DNA of 64,000 nucleotides from Morella rubra (Eukaryota; Streptophyta; Magnoliopsida; Fagales; Myricaceae): positions 23,825,684 through 23,889,683 of the forward strand of contig CM025852.1 in assembly GCA_003952965.2 (NCBI GenBank), written 5' to 3'. Position numbers and translations under genes: made by a program. Position 1 is the stretch's first letter; every line of letters starts with the position of its first letter. The notes beneath the pieces are model-generated. The model saw only the letters and a list, made by a program, of their open reading frames with translations. It was not told the DNA's origin and did not search any database. Below are positions 1-11,694 of the stretch, piece by piece.

Positions 1-99
1 ATCCATGCATGCACCAAGATGACAACTATTCGCATTTGAGATCACTTTTCAATGTAAAACTTATTCTTTTTACAATCACTCTGCGTTCACCACTTGGGT

Positions 100-3000
100 G
101 TCCAATTTAATTGTTAAAAGAATGGCCTTTAGTCCAATATCATTCTGAAGGGTGATTCAGAGTTAGTTGTCAAAGCAGGCAAGAGTTTTCCGGCACGCAC
201 GGAATGGCGAATCCACAACGACGTAACAGAGCTCCACATATGGCTGTAGAAGTTTCAAAAATGGAAGTTTTTCCATGTCCATAGAGGTGCAAATATGTTA
301 AACAATCCCCCATCTTTTGAGCATGTTTCTGATGAATCCTGACGGTAAACTGGAACTCACCCACCACCGTGGGAAGCCCATAATTATAGATTAAAATTAA
401 TCTCACCTTCTTAAGTTTAAAAACGGCTATTTAAGCCCCTTATATATGAATACCTCCGTCTCAGATGACAGCTAAACCACATACAAAATGACCAAAATGC
501 CCATTCAAGACAAAGTTACTAAAATTATTAAAAAAAATCCATTAAAAAAACTATATATAAAAAGAATAATATTTTTAAAATAAAAATATCGAAACTGTAT
601 TTCATTAATATATTTATTTTAAATTTAGTTCTTTTTTCTTTAATTTTGTATTGGAAGGGTATTATTGTCATTTTGCATGTTTAAGCTAAAATTAAATTGA
701 GACCGAGAGTTGATTGTATTCAAAATATAAAGAGCATAAATATCCGTTTTGAAACTTAGAAGACAAGATTAATTTTGACCTATAATTAAGTAGTGCACTG
801 TAGATTGTGATATTACCCATTTTGAACTTCAAGTGGAAATGAACGCCAAGATGTTTTGATTAAAAAAAAATGGCTTTTAACCCATTATCAAGTGGACTCT
901 TTTTTTTTTTTTTTTAAGTTTAACATAGCAAACGCTCGTTAAAATTAAGGAAGTTTGAAAACTTCGAGTACATGCTCTAAGGGACGTGTCGGACTCTTCG
1001 AAGAGACAACGAGTTAACGAGTAAAAGAGTCTAATGGTCTTACAAACTCAAGTTCAGAAGAATAGGAAGAGACCCATAAAGAGTGAAAAACTCACAAAGG
1101 CGGCAAGTGGACACCTTTTAATTTGTTATTAATAATACATTTCTTGTATGCTTTAAAAAAAAAAAAAGTGATTCCATTTAACATCTTCCTTTAAATATTC
1201 TGTCGGAAAACTAAAAAGGTTGTGTCCGACAGACACCGCTCTCGCCTCCCCAAGGTCCGTGAGTTCTTGCAGTTCCGCCGCTGGTTCCACCTTACCTTTA
1301 CTCTCGTTATCTTTCCCATCACCATTCATCGGCCATTACCCCACGGAGGGATTGAGCCCGCGCCTGGATCAGGACGGACAACCAGCACGGCACAGGAAGA
1401 CTTTTAGCTTTTATTACCTATAGTGGGAGGTCCACATAATTCTGTGCGTACAGTTAACGGAATAAAGTCGAAAGCAAGCAATTTGCAAATGGGTGAGAAC
1501 TTATGCAATTGATTCTTGAATTCTAGAACGAAGTCAAGAATTTTGAATGGCGGTAGATTACCAGCATAGAAAAAAAGACAATTGTAAAGTGCCATGCAAA
1601 ATGGAAAAAAAAGCAAAAGAGTAGTAGGTTCGAGACAACTCAGATTCTCAGATGCAAGAAAGTAGCCAGTTATGACATAAAGCTGGCGAAGTAGCTCCAA
1701 TGCCAAGCAAAAGAATACTGCAGCAGCAGCTAATTAACTCCGCACTTTCTGGGACACTTTCTCCGCAATGATGTTCGAGTAATTGAATGCAAGCAAGAGA
1801 TCGCTTCCTAGTCGGCCATGAAAGAACTCCGATTGCCGAAGCAAAGAATAACCATCTGCCAAGTAAAGAATGTATAACTCAGAGAAGTTGCTCACTTTGG
1901 CAGATATGCCTCACAAATTGAAGGGGAAGCTAGCTACCGTAAAACAGTCAGTTAAGAAGATAAAGCATACACCTCGCCTTGGCAGAAAGAGACTCGTCTT
2001 CCACCTTTTTGCAATTTCTTGCCATTGAAGTAAAGGATTTCCTTTGCACTCCCACAATTATCAAGATACGTTACGTACAGCGAAGCAGTGTGTATGGATT
2101 CAGCGCATGGCTTATATAAACCTCCCCTGCATTTAGTATGATACCAAGAACTCTTTACCTCCAGATCAGTGCTCCCCTCAAAGACAAACTCGTTCTAAAC
2201 TACCATCGTTGTCTCGTTATTATAAATCATGTACGTAGTTAGCAAACTGTTATCCCTTTGCAATGTGCAAACTATTCTCTCAAATATTCACACTGCATGC
2301 CCTTACAAAAACATTTTCCACTTAATTATGACACCATTATTTTGAGACTCAAATTATTAATGTAGTCACATTTTGTATTTGAACTATCAAAATTCATTTG
2401 TATACACGCTTTGCTAAGATTCGGCTGTCAAGATTGTGCCATGTATTTGAATTTCACTCATTTCAACATTATGATCCTATAAAAGGGTGTAAATTGATAA
2501 ATTTTGATAGTTCAAAGGTAAAATAGGACAAAATTGATCATTTCGACTCTAAATAACATTGACTCTGCAGTTTGTGGACGAAAAATGAAATTTTCCCATA
2601 TTTCAAACTCTATAGTAAGGCCATATTTCGAACAGTGTTACTTTTTTAGGCTAATTATGACCAAATAAGCAAGAAATAAAGGTAATAAGTATGATTTTTG
2701 GGCTCAAAATGTACACTCGAGGGTACGTAATATCGTCATACACACTCCAAAGAGCATTAAAAATCTCGAAATCTTCGGTTGTACTTATTCGAAAAAAGAT
2801 AACAGAATAAAGGCCAGGATTCCATTTTCCTTAAGTTTTCCGCTCTATATTTAGAAGTGTCCCAAATGACTAGAGAAGTACGCAAGAGAAATTGTTTTCC
2901 TTTGATGCAAGAGATGTCTAGCTCTTCAACCCCCACTGCAGAAAAGCCAGCAGGTTTTTTCATCTTCTTCTCACGCTCGACGCTATTCTTTTTTCATGTG

Positions 3001-3195
3001 AATCAATTTGTCATCATGCTTGATGATGCCGGTCTTTCAATATCACAGCTTCAGATTCACGAGACACATTCACACGACTTGGGTTGCTTTCTATTTTTTC
3101 TTGTTGCTCATGTTGCAAATAGTAGAAATATCATACTGGGAAATCCAGATGGGTCTAAATGGATAGTTAAGATCATAGCATATTCAATGACACAT
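100..3195. repeat. Tandem duplication of about 3.05 kb, copy 1
   Basis: This segment recurs head to tail in the next 3 kb. From about 922 to 3172 the two copies read almost identically at an offset of 3046-3047 bases; one seen difference is a single-base change of spacing near 1143. From about 100 to 920 the copies still align but differ by many 1-3 base indels, and one stretch (about 770-830) is unrelated between copies. Copy 1 ends at the shared GACACAT (3189-3195). No protein family is recognisable. The short open frames at 1220-1423, 1404-1706 and 2866-3210 resemble nothing I know. A TATATAAA at 2113-2120 is the only promoter-like string. Confidence 0.9.
2113..2120 (+). promoter_or_regulatory. 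Possible TATA box in the duplicated segment
   Basis: TATATAAA followed by a pyrimidine-rich CCTCCCC stretch looks like a plant core promoter. The same string is at 5159-5166 in copy 2. About 750 bases downstream an open frame from ATG 2866 ends in CCAGCAG followed by GTTTTTTC, which could be a first exon with a donor site. No product is recognised, so this remains a weak guess. Confidence 0.2.
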
Positions 3196-6100
3196 TCTGG
3201 GTCAATTTAATGAAAGAATCCTTATAAAGAATTTATTCAAGTAGTTGTCAACATGCAAAGGTTATTCCGCACCACGTAATTCGTCCACAACGACCGCTAA
3301 CAGGCTCCAAATGGCTGTAAAGGTTTCAAAAAAGATTTTCATGTCCATGAGGTGCAAATATGTAAACAACCCCCATCTTTTGAGCATGTTTCTGATGAAT
3401 CCTGACGGTAAACTGGAACTCACCCACCACCGTGGGAAGCCCATAATTATAGATTAAAATTAATCTCACCTTCTTAAGTTTAAAAACGGCTATTTAAGCC
3501 CCTTATATATGAATACCTCCGTCTCAGATGACAGCTAAACCACATACAAAATGACCAAAATGCCCATTCAAGACAAAGTTACTAAAATTATTAAAAAAAA
3601 TCCATTAAAAAAACTATATATATTAAAAAATAATAATTTTAAAAAAAAAAATTCACTGTATTTCATTAATATATTATTTAATTCAGCTTCTCCTTTTTTT
3701 CTTTATTTTATTGGGAAGAGGTATTATGTCATTTGCATTGTAAGCTAAAATTAAAATGAAGACCGATTGATTTATTCAAACTATTAAAGATCATGAGATA
3801 TCCGTTTTAAACTTAAAGGACAAGATTATTGAACAGTGAGAGTGATAGTAGGACTAGGTGTGAGAGTAGGCGCGAGTTTAACTCAAGTGAAATAACGCCA
3901 AGATTTTTAATAAAAAAAAAATGGCTTTAATCCATTAATCAAAAACTCTTTTTTTTTTTTTTTAAGTTAACATAGCAAACGCTCGTTAAAATTAAGGAAG
4001 TTTGAAAACTTCGAGTACATGCTCTAAGGGACGTGTCGGACTCTTCGAAGAGACAACGAGTTAACGAGTAAAAGAGTCTAATGGTCTTACAAACTCAAGT
4101 TCAGAAGAATAGGAAGAGACCCATAAAGAGTGAAAAACTCACAAAGGCGGCAAGTGGACACCTTTTAATTTGTTATTAATAATACATTTCTTTATGCTTT
4201 AAAAAAAAAAAAAGTGATTCCATTTAACATCTTCCTTTAAATATTCTGTCGGAAAACTAAAAAGGTTGTGTCCGACAGACACCGCTCTCGCCTCCCCAAG
4301 GTCCGTGAGTTCTTGCAGTTCCGCCGCTGGTTCCACCTTACCTTTACTCTCGTTATCTTTCCCATCACCATTCATCGGCCATTACCCCACGGAGGGATTG
4401 AGCCCGCGCCTGGATCAGGACGGACAACCAGCACGGCACAGGAAGACTTTTAGCTTTTATTACCTATAGTGGGAGGTCCACATAATTCTGTGCGTACAGT
4501 TAACGGAATAAAGTCGAAAGCAAGCAATTTGCAAATGGGTGAGAACTTATGCAATTGATTCTTGAATTCTAGAACGAAGTCAAGAATTTTGAATGGCGGT
4601 AGATTACCAGCATAGAAAAAAAGACAATTGTAAAGTGCCATGCAAAATGGAAAAAAAAGCAAAAGAGTAGTAGGTTCGAGACAACTCAGATTCTCAGATG
4701 CAAGAAAGTAGCCAGTTATGACATAAAGCTGGCGAAGTAGCTCCAATGCCAAGCAAAAGAATACTGCAGCAGCAGCTAATTAACTCCGCACTTTCTGGGA
4801 CACTTTCTCCGCAATGATGTTCGAGTAATTGAATGCAAGCAAGAGATCGCTTCCTAGTCGGCCATGAAAGAACTCCGATTGCCGAAGCAAAGAATAACCA
4901 TCTGCCAAGTAAAGAATGTATAACTCAGAGAAGTTGCTCACTTTGGCAGATATGCCTCACAAATTGAAGGGGAAGCTAGCTACCGTAAAACAGTCAGTTA
5001 AGAAGATAAAGCATACACCTCGCCTTGGCAGAAAGAGACTCGTCTTCCACCTTTTTGCAATTTCTTGCCATTGAAGTAAAGGATTTCCTTTGCACTCCCA
5101 CAATTATCAAGATACGTTACGTACAGCGAAGCAGTGTGTATGGATTCAGCGCATGGCTTATATAAACCTCCCCTGCATTTAGTATGATACCAAGAACTCT
5201 TTACCTCCAGATCAGTGCTCCCCTCAAAGACAAACTCGTTCTAAACTACCATCGTTGTCTCGTTATTATAAATCATGTACGTAGTTAGCAAACTGTTATC
5301 CCTTTGCAATGTGCAAACTATTCTCTCAAATATTCACACTGCATGCCCTTACAAAAACATTTTCCACTTAATTATGACACCATTATTTTGAGACTCAAAT
5401 TATTAATGTAGTCACATTTTGTATTTGAACTATCAAAATTCATTTGTATACACGCTTTGCTAAGATTCGGCTGTCAAGATTGTGCCATGTATTTGAATTT
5501 CACTCATTTCAACATTATGATCCTATAAAAGGGTGTAAATTGATAAATTTTGATAGTTCAAAGGTAAAATAGGACAAAATTGATCATTTCGACTCTAAAT
5601 AACATTGACTCTGCAGTTTGTGGACGAAAAATGAAATTTTCCCATATTTCAAACTCTATAGTAAGGCCATATTTCGAACAGTGTTACTTTTTTAGGCTAA
5701 TTATGACCAAATAAGCAAGAAATAAAGGTAATAAGTATGATTTTTGGGCTCAAAATGTACACTCGAGGGTACGTAATATCGTCATACACACTCCAAAGAG
5801 CATTAAAAATCTCGAAATCTTCGGTTGTACTTATTCGAAAAAAGATAACAGAATAAAGGCCAGGATTCCATTTTCCTTAAGTTTTCCGCTCTATATTTAG
5901 AAGTGTCCCAAATGACTAGAGAAGTACGCAAGAGAAATTGTTTTCCTTTGATGCAAGAGATGTCTAGCTCTTCAACCCCCACTGCAGAAAAGCCAGCAGG
6001 TTTTTTCATCTTCTTCTCACGCTCGACGCTATTCTTTTTTCATGTGAATCAATTTGTCATCATGCTTGATGATGCCGGTCTTTCAATATCACAGCTTCAG

Positions 6101-6246
6101 ATTCACGAGACACATTCACACGACTTGGGTTGCTTTCTATTTTTTCTTGTTGCTCATGTTGCAAATAGTAGAAATATCATACTGGGAAATCCAGATGGGT
6201 CTAAATGGATAGTTAAGATTAAATCATAGCATATTCAATGACACAT
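3196..6246. repeat. Tandem duplication of about 3.05 kb, copy 2
   Basis: Second copy of the upstream segment. The first 45 bases are a diverged counterpart of 100-165, so the copies abut directly. From 3969 to about 6218 it follows copy 1 almost base for base. Near the end it has four extra bases (TAAA) before the shared ATCATAGCATATTC, and homology stops at GACACAT (6240-6246). The same non-coding-looking open frames reappear here (4266, 4450, 5912), which is why they occur twice. Near-identity of non-genic DNA implies a very recent duplication, recent gene conversion, or an assembly that retained two versions of one locus. Confidence 0.9.
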
Positions 6247-7239
6247 GAGCCTGCCACCTTAATTAATGAAGCGGGTTTAGTTACGGATTAGATTGTCTTT
6301 ATTAATTGAGATGACATGCTCATATACCGTTAGATGTGCTGAGATTTAATCTTTAATTGTCTGTCTGAACTAGTTTAGATTTAACCATCTAGTTTAAATC
6401 CTTTTCCATATATCCAATACCCACTCTGTTTAGTGAAAGTTGTTGCCACATTGCCATCTGTTCCTCCACATGACTCCCCTTGATGATTTTCAATGACGTG
6501 TTGGTTACATAACTATATAACTAGAAAATGGTTTTCTCAAATTTAATTTTGGATCCTACACACACACACGTATGCCATGTTTATTGTGCAATTACTGATT
6601 TTTGTAACTAACTATAGCCCTTGGAATGAAGCTGTCCTATTTTTCTAGCTAGACAAGTAAAGTCGATTCCCTATAAATTAATTAGGCTGGCCCGAATAGG
6701 TCTAGCCACCAATTTATTGTAATACTGAAAACATTAGTAGATAATTAAGAGGGTAAGCTTAGGTGACTCATCACGTACCGAATCCGGCCCACATCAACAT
6801 GCATGCTCTAATTAGAGGCATGTTCTTAATTTCTTCAAACACTTGTTTGAAGTGCATCGAATTATGCCCATCGATGATCGATGTATGCGAGGCCTTCAAG
6901 CCCCGCCCTGCTGAATGTCTATCAATTTCTGATCTACTTTTGCTGGAAGTTGTTTCGCCGTACGTCAGGGCATATATAACTTAGCCTTGATCAGTTGTTT
7001 TTAAAATGTTTTCTTCTTAGCACACTAAACTCTGCATCTCTTCCAATTATATAACTTTCATTCATTAATTGGGAACTCTCCTTCCGGAGTATTATCTTAT
7101 GCTTCCTTCTCTATGAACGTAATATTATTTCGGTTCATTTGAGTGCGCCAGTATATATTTAGGAATTTTGTTTGCGAGACTTGGTTGAATATAATCGTAT
7201 CAAAATTCTTAACAGTACTGGAATTTCTTTTTGTCAGCA
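6247..7239. other. Intergenic, upstream of the NLR gene
   Basis: About 1 kb of AT-rich DNA between the end of the 3-kb duplication and the NLR coding frame. It includes a short CACACACA run near 6560. A short open frame at 6763-6984 matches nothing recognisable. The last bases before the NLR start (TTTCTTTTTGTCAG, ending 7237) look like a 3' splice site, so an upstream exon or a spliced 5' UTR is possible. Confidence 0.6.
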
Positions 7240-10200
7240 ATGACCCTCGAAACCATTCAAAAAAACAAAGAGGATGAAATAATGAAACTACTGGAGGACG
7301 CAGAGACACACGTGACAACCACAGTTCTCACTGGGGTTGCCGGAGTAGGCAAGACATGGATGGCGAGAGAGATTAGCAAACGCGCGCTGCGCAAGGGCTT
7401 GGCTTATGAGACTCTCTGGTTGTTTCTGAATCCGGAAGATGGGGGCTCAGAACCTAATGATGATTCCTTTCTTGAGGACATTGCCCGTCAATTATCTCTA
7501 CTTCCTACTGCAGATCAGGAATGGGAAGTTGGCATTGTCGACGAGGAGAAGGAGGAGGCAAAGAAGGAAAAGTTGCTGCGGAAGATATCATCTAAGCTTA
7601 AAAAGATGAGATCGGATGAAAGGAGGCCACCTGAGTATCTCCTACTAATTTTGGATGGTGTTCCTGAAAGGCTGGATTTATGCAGCATTATACAACGATC
7701 AAGAGACCTTACAGAGAATTCCCTTAAAGAAGACCTTATAGGGAAGAAGGATTGTCCGCCGTATAAGGTTTTAGTCACCGGAAGGGGAGTGATCTCCAAG
7801 ACGGAAGGAAGCAATTCCAACTATAGAGAAGTAGAGATTGAACCCCTGTCCAAGGCAGAAGCGGGGTCAGTGTTGCGGGCAAGAGTCAGGAAGGATGTTA
7901 ACGAGCCTCAATTAGCTCTGGAAAAATATTTTAACGAAATAGTCAAAAGGAGCGAGGGTCTGCCAGCTGCAATTGTCCTGATGGCAGAAGCCTTAAATCA
8001 CATTCAAGAGCATGATTTCGGACAGTGGATATTGGAAGATGCTTTTGAAGATGCAGCACATGTGGAGGAGGGAGGGAATTCTGAGGAAGCAACTGCCGAC
8101 AAAAGTTCACTTCTGCGCTTTGGGTACCACATGTTGCCTGAAGGTGGTAAGGCTCTGATGAACTGGTGTTGGCGTAGCAGGCAATACTTTCTGCAATCTG
8201 GTGGCCTCGATTACAATGAGCTGATAGCATACTGGAAATTGGAAGAATATATTGGTGCCGGTCATGATCGTCTTGAGAAGGCATACGAAGAGGGGCATCG
8301 TACTTTGATGGAGCTCATAGATCGTGGCATGCTGAAGACACGAGGTAATCTTGTTACCGTGGAAGCTCTAGCACTTTGTCCTCCTGATGGTTTCAGCAAT
8401 GGTTATGGTGGGGAATCGAGTCTGGGATTCCCCAGTCTGTTTGAGTATGGCAATTGGCAACGACTTGGGAGAATAGCACCGGCGGAAGGAATGATAAAAA
8501 CCCTCCGCAGTCCTAAGAAGTGGGATCAAGTTTCCACACTTCTGATCGATGGAAGTCGTCTCAACAGCAAAGTCGCCGAATCGTTCTTTGAGCCCATGCT
8601 GGAACTCCAAGTTCTTGCCCTCTTCAATCCCAGGTACAAATACTTGCCCGTGTCCTTTAACAAACTACTCAAGCTTCGTCTTGTTATTCTCAGAGGCTGT
8701 GACCAACTTGAGAACATCGATCCCATCAGAGAACTTGGATCTTTAACTCTTCTGGAGATATCTGATGCTAGCTCCTTGAAGAAAATTCCAGATGATGTTT
8801 TTGACAAAATGCGTGATCAACTTCAAAGCCTCAAGCTCTCCGGCCTACAGGTTGAAGTGCTACCTCCTTCCCTTTTCAACCTAAGTAAACTACGTTATCT
8901 TTGCCTCCGAGGGTGTTCTAAATTCCATACTCTATCAAAGCTGATCAAATTGGAAAATCTTGAGGTCCTTGATCTTTCTGGTTCCAAGTCGCTGAACAAA
9001 ATTGAAGATAAATGCTTCTCTATTCTGAAACTCAAGAGTCTTGACCTTTCCCAAACCCAAATAGACCACTTACCAATTTTGAAAAAACTTGAAGCGCTCA
9101 CTCGGCTCATATTGAGGAACTGTGCATGCTTAAACAGAGTCTGCATACTTAAAGATTTGTCTGCTCTCCAGATTCTTGATATTTCTGGTGCTATTAAGCT
9201 GAAGGAAATCCCAGGAGCGTCCTTTGACAACAAGGGTCACCTCAAGACCCTTAATCTGTCTAAAGTTGGAACTAGTAGTTTGCCTCACGGATTGAAGAAC
9301 CTTCAAAGTCTTGAGTTCCTTGATCTTTCTTATGCCTCTTGCCTGGAAAAAATAGATGATGATGCCTTCAAAAATCTGAAGAACCTCCGTCATATGAACC
9401 TCTCACACACCAAGATAAAAAATCTGCCATCCTACTTGAGCTTTGGTAATCTTCGTGAGGTTTCAATAGAAAATAATGAGAACCTCAAGGAGTTACAACT
9501 CCATCCTCTCACAAAGCTGGAAGTTCTTAATCTTTCAGGCTGTAGTGGTTTCACAGGGTTTAAAGATACATCCTTTGACCACATGACTCGTCTTCGGCAA
9601 CTCAACCTCTCGGGAACTCAGATAGAGGGTCTGCCATGCCTTTCAAAGCTTGGCTATCTCTGTAAACTCTTGCTCAGAGACTGCATCAAACTGAAAAAGC
9701 TACCATCTTTGGCATCCCCATCAAAACTTGAGGAGCTCGATCTGGGCGGTGCAACTTCTTTGGTTATTGATGGTAAAGTACTGGAGGATATGAGCCATCT
9801 TCGAATTTTGAATCTCTCCGAAGTTCAACTGGAATCGCTGCCATCCATGTTCAAACTCACCAACCTGAGTCAGCTAATATTACGGGGTTGCTCAGGCCTG
9901 GAAAATTTGCCATCTTTGGAATCACTTACAGCGCTTGAAGTTTTGGACCTTTCAAAGACAAAGGCAAAAATTAGTTCTCTGGAAGAACTTAAACGCTGTG
10001 AGAAAATCCGCAATCTTTTTCTAAGAGATTGCTCGAGCTTGGAAAAGTTGACCCCGCTGGAGACATTCCGCCAATTGGAGGTCCTTGATTTGTGGGGAAC
10101 AGGACTGAAAGACTTCCCCTATGAGATCTCAATGTTGGCTCATCTAAAGAAGCTTGATCTTCCTAACTTAGAGGACCTTCCAACAGCTCTTGACTGGCAG

Positions 10201-11694
10201 AACATAAAGCGCCTGCCGGAGGAGCTAAATTGGGCTCAATGTGGCATTTTCAAGCACACTGCAGGGAACGGGCCTCGTTGCATGTTAGTAAGTGGTATTG
10301 AACCTTTCCAATTCTTGAAGGGCAAATCCGACGACTTATGGGCGACATGCTTCAAAGAATTTTACTTCTCTATTTGCTCCGGTAAGGCGAAGGGAAAAGA
10401 AAAAGATGTCGGGTGGCACAGAGCGAACCTAGACTTCACCAAAATCTACTTCAAGACTCTTTTTCAAGAAGAGCACGGACGGTATCTGGAGATCTTTGGG
10501 TTTGATAGCTTTCCAGATGGGATCGAGGTGGCCCTCATTCGAGCTCAGTTTGTCTTGTTGATCGAGAACGACTTTGTCAAATCCCTATCTGACTTGGCTG
10601 TCGGAGATGTATTAAAGGAAATTAATGATGGCCGTACCATGGCAATGGAAGGTTGTCTGCTGGAAAGGTGTGCCAACATAGAGAGAATCTTTCTCGGAGA
10701 TAAGAACGAAGTCGGAGTGGGAAAAAATTTGGATATCCTACAGGTTTCAAACCTTCCTAAGCTGATTAGTGTGGACTCCAAAAACATGCAAAATAGGAGC
10801 TTTGAAAATCTTAGAAAACTGTATCTAGATTGTTGCCCCAGGCTTGAAGTTGTGTTTTCGTCCCAACTGCCAGAAAACCTTGAAATCCTCCAAGTCAAAT
10901 TCTGTGATAAGTTAGAGAAACTGTTCGCGCCAGAAGGATCAGGCGAACATGCACTGAAGAGCTTACGCACACTGCATCTGGTGGGACTGCCTAAGCTTGT
11001 AGTTGTGTTTTCGTCCCTACTACCAGTAAACCTTGAAATCCTCCAAGTAAAATTCTGCGATGAGTTAGAGGAACTGTACGGGCCATACGAATTTGGCGCA
11101 CTGACGAGCTTACGCACACTGCATCTGGAGGGACTGCCTAAGCTTAAACAGGTGTTTTGCCACATACAGCCAGAAAACCTTGAAATCCTCCAAGTCAAAT
11201 TCTGCGATAAGTTGGAGAAACTGTTCGCGCCAGACGGATCAGGCGAACGTGCACTGAAGAGCTTACGCACACTGCATCTGGTGGGACTGCCTAAGCTTGT
11301 AGTTGTGTTTTCGTCCCTACTGCCAGTAAACCTTGAAATCCTCCAAGTAAAATTCTGCGATGAGTTAGAGGAACTGTACGGGCCATACGAATTTGGCGCA
11401 CTGACGAGCTTACGCACACTGCATCTGGAGGGACTGCCTAAGCTTAAACAGGTGTTTTGCCATATACAGCCAGAAAACCTTGAAATACTCCAAGTCAAAT
11501 TCTGCGATAAGTTGGAGAAACTGTTCGCGCCAGACGGATCAGGCGAACGTGCACTGAAGAGCTTACGCACACTGCATCTGGTGGGACTGCCTAAGCTGAA
11601 GAACATAGGGGGACTACAGTTGAGCCGCATCGAAGATGTCAAAGTAAGAGAATGCCCATTCTCTGCAACTTGGAAGGAGTGGACGAATCAGTGA
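7240..11694 (+). CDS. NB-ARC/LRR disease-resistance-like protein (At4g19050-like)
   Basis: The single open frame from ATG 7240 encodes about 1484 residues. A shorter-named TTG nine bases upstream is not a plausible plant start. Seen in the protein: a P-loop GVAGVGKT at residues 32-39; a kinase-2-like strand LLLILDGV at 134-141, with Gly replacing the usual second Asp; an RNBS-B-like KVLVTGRG; and EGLPA near 238-242. No clear MHD motif was found. From about residue 400 to the end there are leucine-rich repeats, finishing in near-identical 100-residue units. There is no TIR, coiled-coil or RPW8 domain before the P-loop, so the protein is either N-terminally short, as in the At4g19050-type group, or lacks an upstream exon. 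Family knowledge: cytoplasmic immune receptors that bind ADP/ATP. Whether this one is functional cannot be told. Confidence 0.85.
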   Translation: MTLETIQKNKEDEIMKLLEDAETHVTTTVLTGVAGVGKTWMAREISKRALRKGLAYETLWLFLNPEDGGSEPNDDSFLEDIARQLSLLPTADQEWEVGIVDEEKEEAKKEKLLRKISSKLKKMRSDERRPPEYLLLILDGVPERLDLCSIIQRSRDLTENSLKEDLIGKKDCPPYKVLVTGRGVISKTEGSNSNYREVEIEPLSKAEAGSVLRARVRKDVNEPQLALEKYFNEIVKRSEGLPAAIVLMAEALNHIQEHDFGQWILEDAFEDAAHVEEGGNSEEATADKSSLLRFGYHMLPEGGKALMNWCWRSRQYFLQSGGLDYNELIAYWKLEEYIGAGHDRLEKAYEEGHRTLMELIDRGMLKTRGNLVTVEALALCPPDGFSNGYGGESSLGFPSLFEYGNWQRLGRIAPAEGMIKTLRSPKKWDQVSTLLIDGSRLNSKVAESFFEPMLELQVLALFNPRYKYLPVSFNKLLKLRLVILRGCDQLENIDPIRELGSLTLLEISDASSLKKIPDDVFDKMRDQLQSLKLSGLQVEVLPPSLFNLSKLRYLCLRGCSKFHTLSKLIKLENLEVLDLSGSKSLNKIEDKCFSILKLKSLDLSQTQIDHLPILKKLEALTRLILRNCACLNRVCILKDLSALQILDISGAIKLKEIPGASFDNKGHLKTLNLSKVGTSSLPHGLKNLQSLEFLDLSYASCLEKIDDDAFKNLKNLRHMNLSHTKIKNLPSYLSFGNLREVSIENNENLKELQLHPLTKLEVLNLSGCSGFTGFKDTSFDHMTRLRQLNLSGTQIEGLPCLSKLGYLCKLLLRDCIKLKKLPSLASPSKLEELDLGGATSLVIDGKVLEDMSHLRILNLSEVQLESLPSMFKLTNLSQLILRGCSGLENLPSLESLTALEVLDLSKTKAKISSLEELKRCEKIRNLFLRDCSSLEKLTPLETFRQLEVLDLWGTGLKDFPYEISMLAHLKKLDLPNLEDLPTALDWQNIKRLPEELNWAQCGIFKHTAGNGPRCMLVSGIEPFQFLKGKSDDLWATCFKEFYFSICSGKAKGKEKDVGWHRANLDFTKIYFKTLFQEEHGRYLEIFGFDSFPDGIEVALIRAQFVLLIENDFVKSLSDLAVGDVLKEINDGRTMAMEGCLLERCANIERIFLGDKNEVGVGKNLDILQVSNLPKLISVDSKNMQNRSFENLRKLYLDCCPRLEVVFSSQLPENLEILQVKFCDKLEKLFAPEGSGEHALKSLRTLHLVGLPKLVVVFSSLLPVNLEILQVKFCDELEELYGPYEFGALTSLRTLHLEGLPKLKQVFCHIQPENLEILQVKFCDKLEKLFAPDGSGERALKSLRTLHLVGLPKLVVVFSSLLPVNLEILQVKFCDELEELYGPYEFGALTSLRTLHLEGLPKLKQVFCHIQPENLEILQVKFCDKLEKLFAPDGSGERALKSLRTLHLVGLPKLKNIGGLQLSRIEDVKVRECPFSATWKEWTNQ
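10871..11597 (+). repeat. 300-bp in-frame tandem repeats in the LRR region
   Basis: The coding sequence repeats with a period of exactly 300 bp (100 codons) for about 2.4 units. Comparing 10871-11170, 11171-11470 and 11471-11597 I saw only a handful of base differences. Each 100-residue unit contains two related LRRs, one with FCDKLEKLFAP and one with FCDELEELYGP. The repeat corresponds to residues of about 1211-1453. Such a pattern points to recent unequal crossing-over within the gene. Confidence 0.93.

Noticed and set aside
1220..1706. Short open frames in the duplicated 3-kb segment, each present twice
   Set aside because: No family resemblance, no partner exons and overlapping frames on both strands. 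They repeat only because the DNA is duplicated.
100..6246. LTR retrotransposon with two long terminal repeats
   Set aside because: The two copies abut with no internal domain, primer-binding site or TG...CA ends.
10871..11597. Regular repeats that could be mistaken for a CRISPR-like array
   Set aside because: The units are 300 bp, in frame and coding for LRRs, in a plant gene.
10545..11642. 365-codon open frame antisense to the NLR
   Set aside because: It is a mirror of the 300-bp LRR repeats. The repeated sequence carries the same open antisense frame in each unit, and the product is low-complexity and family-less.
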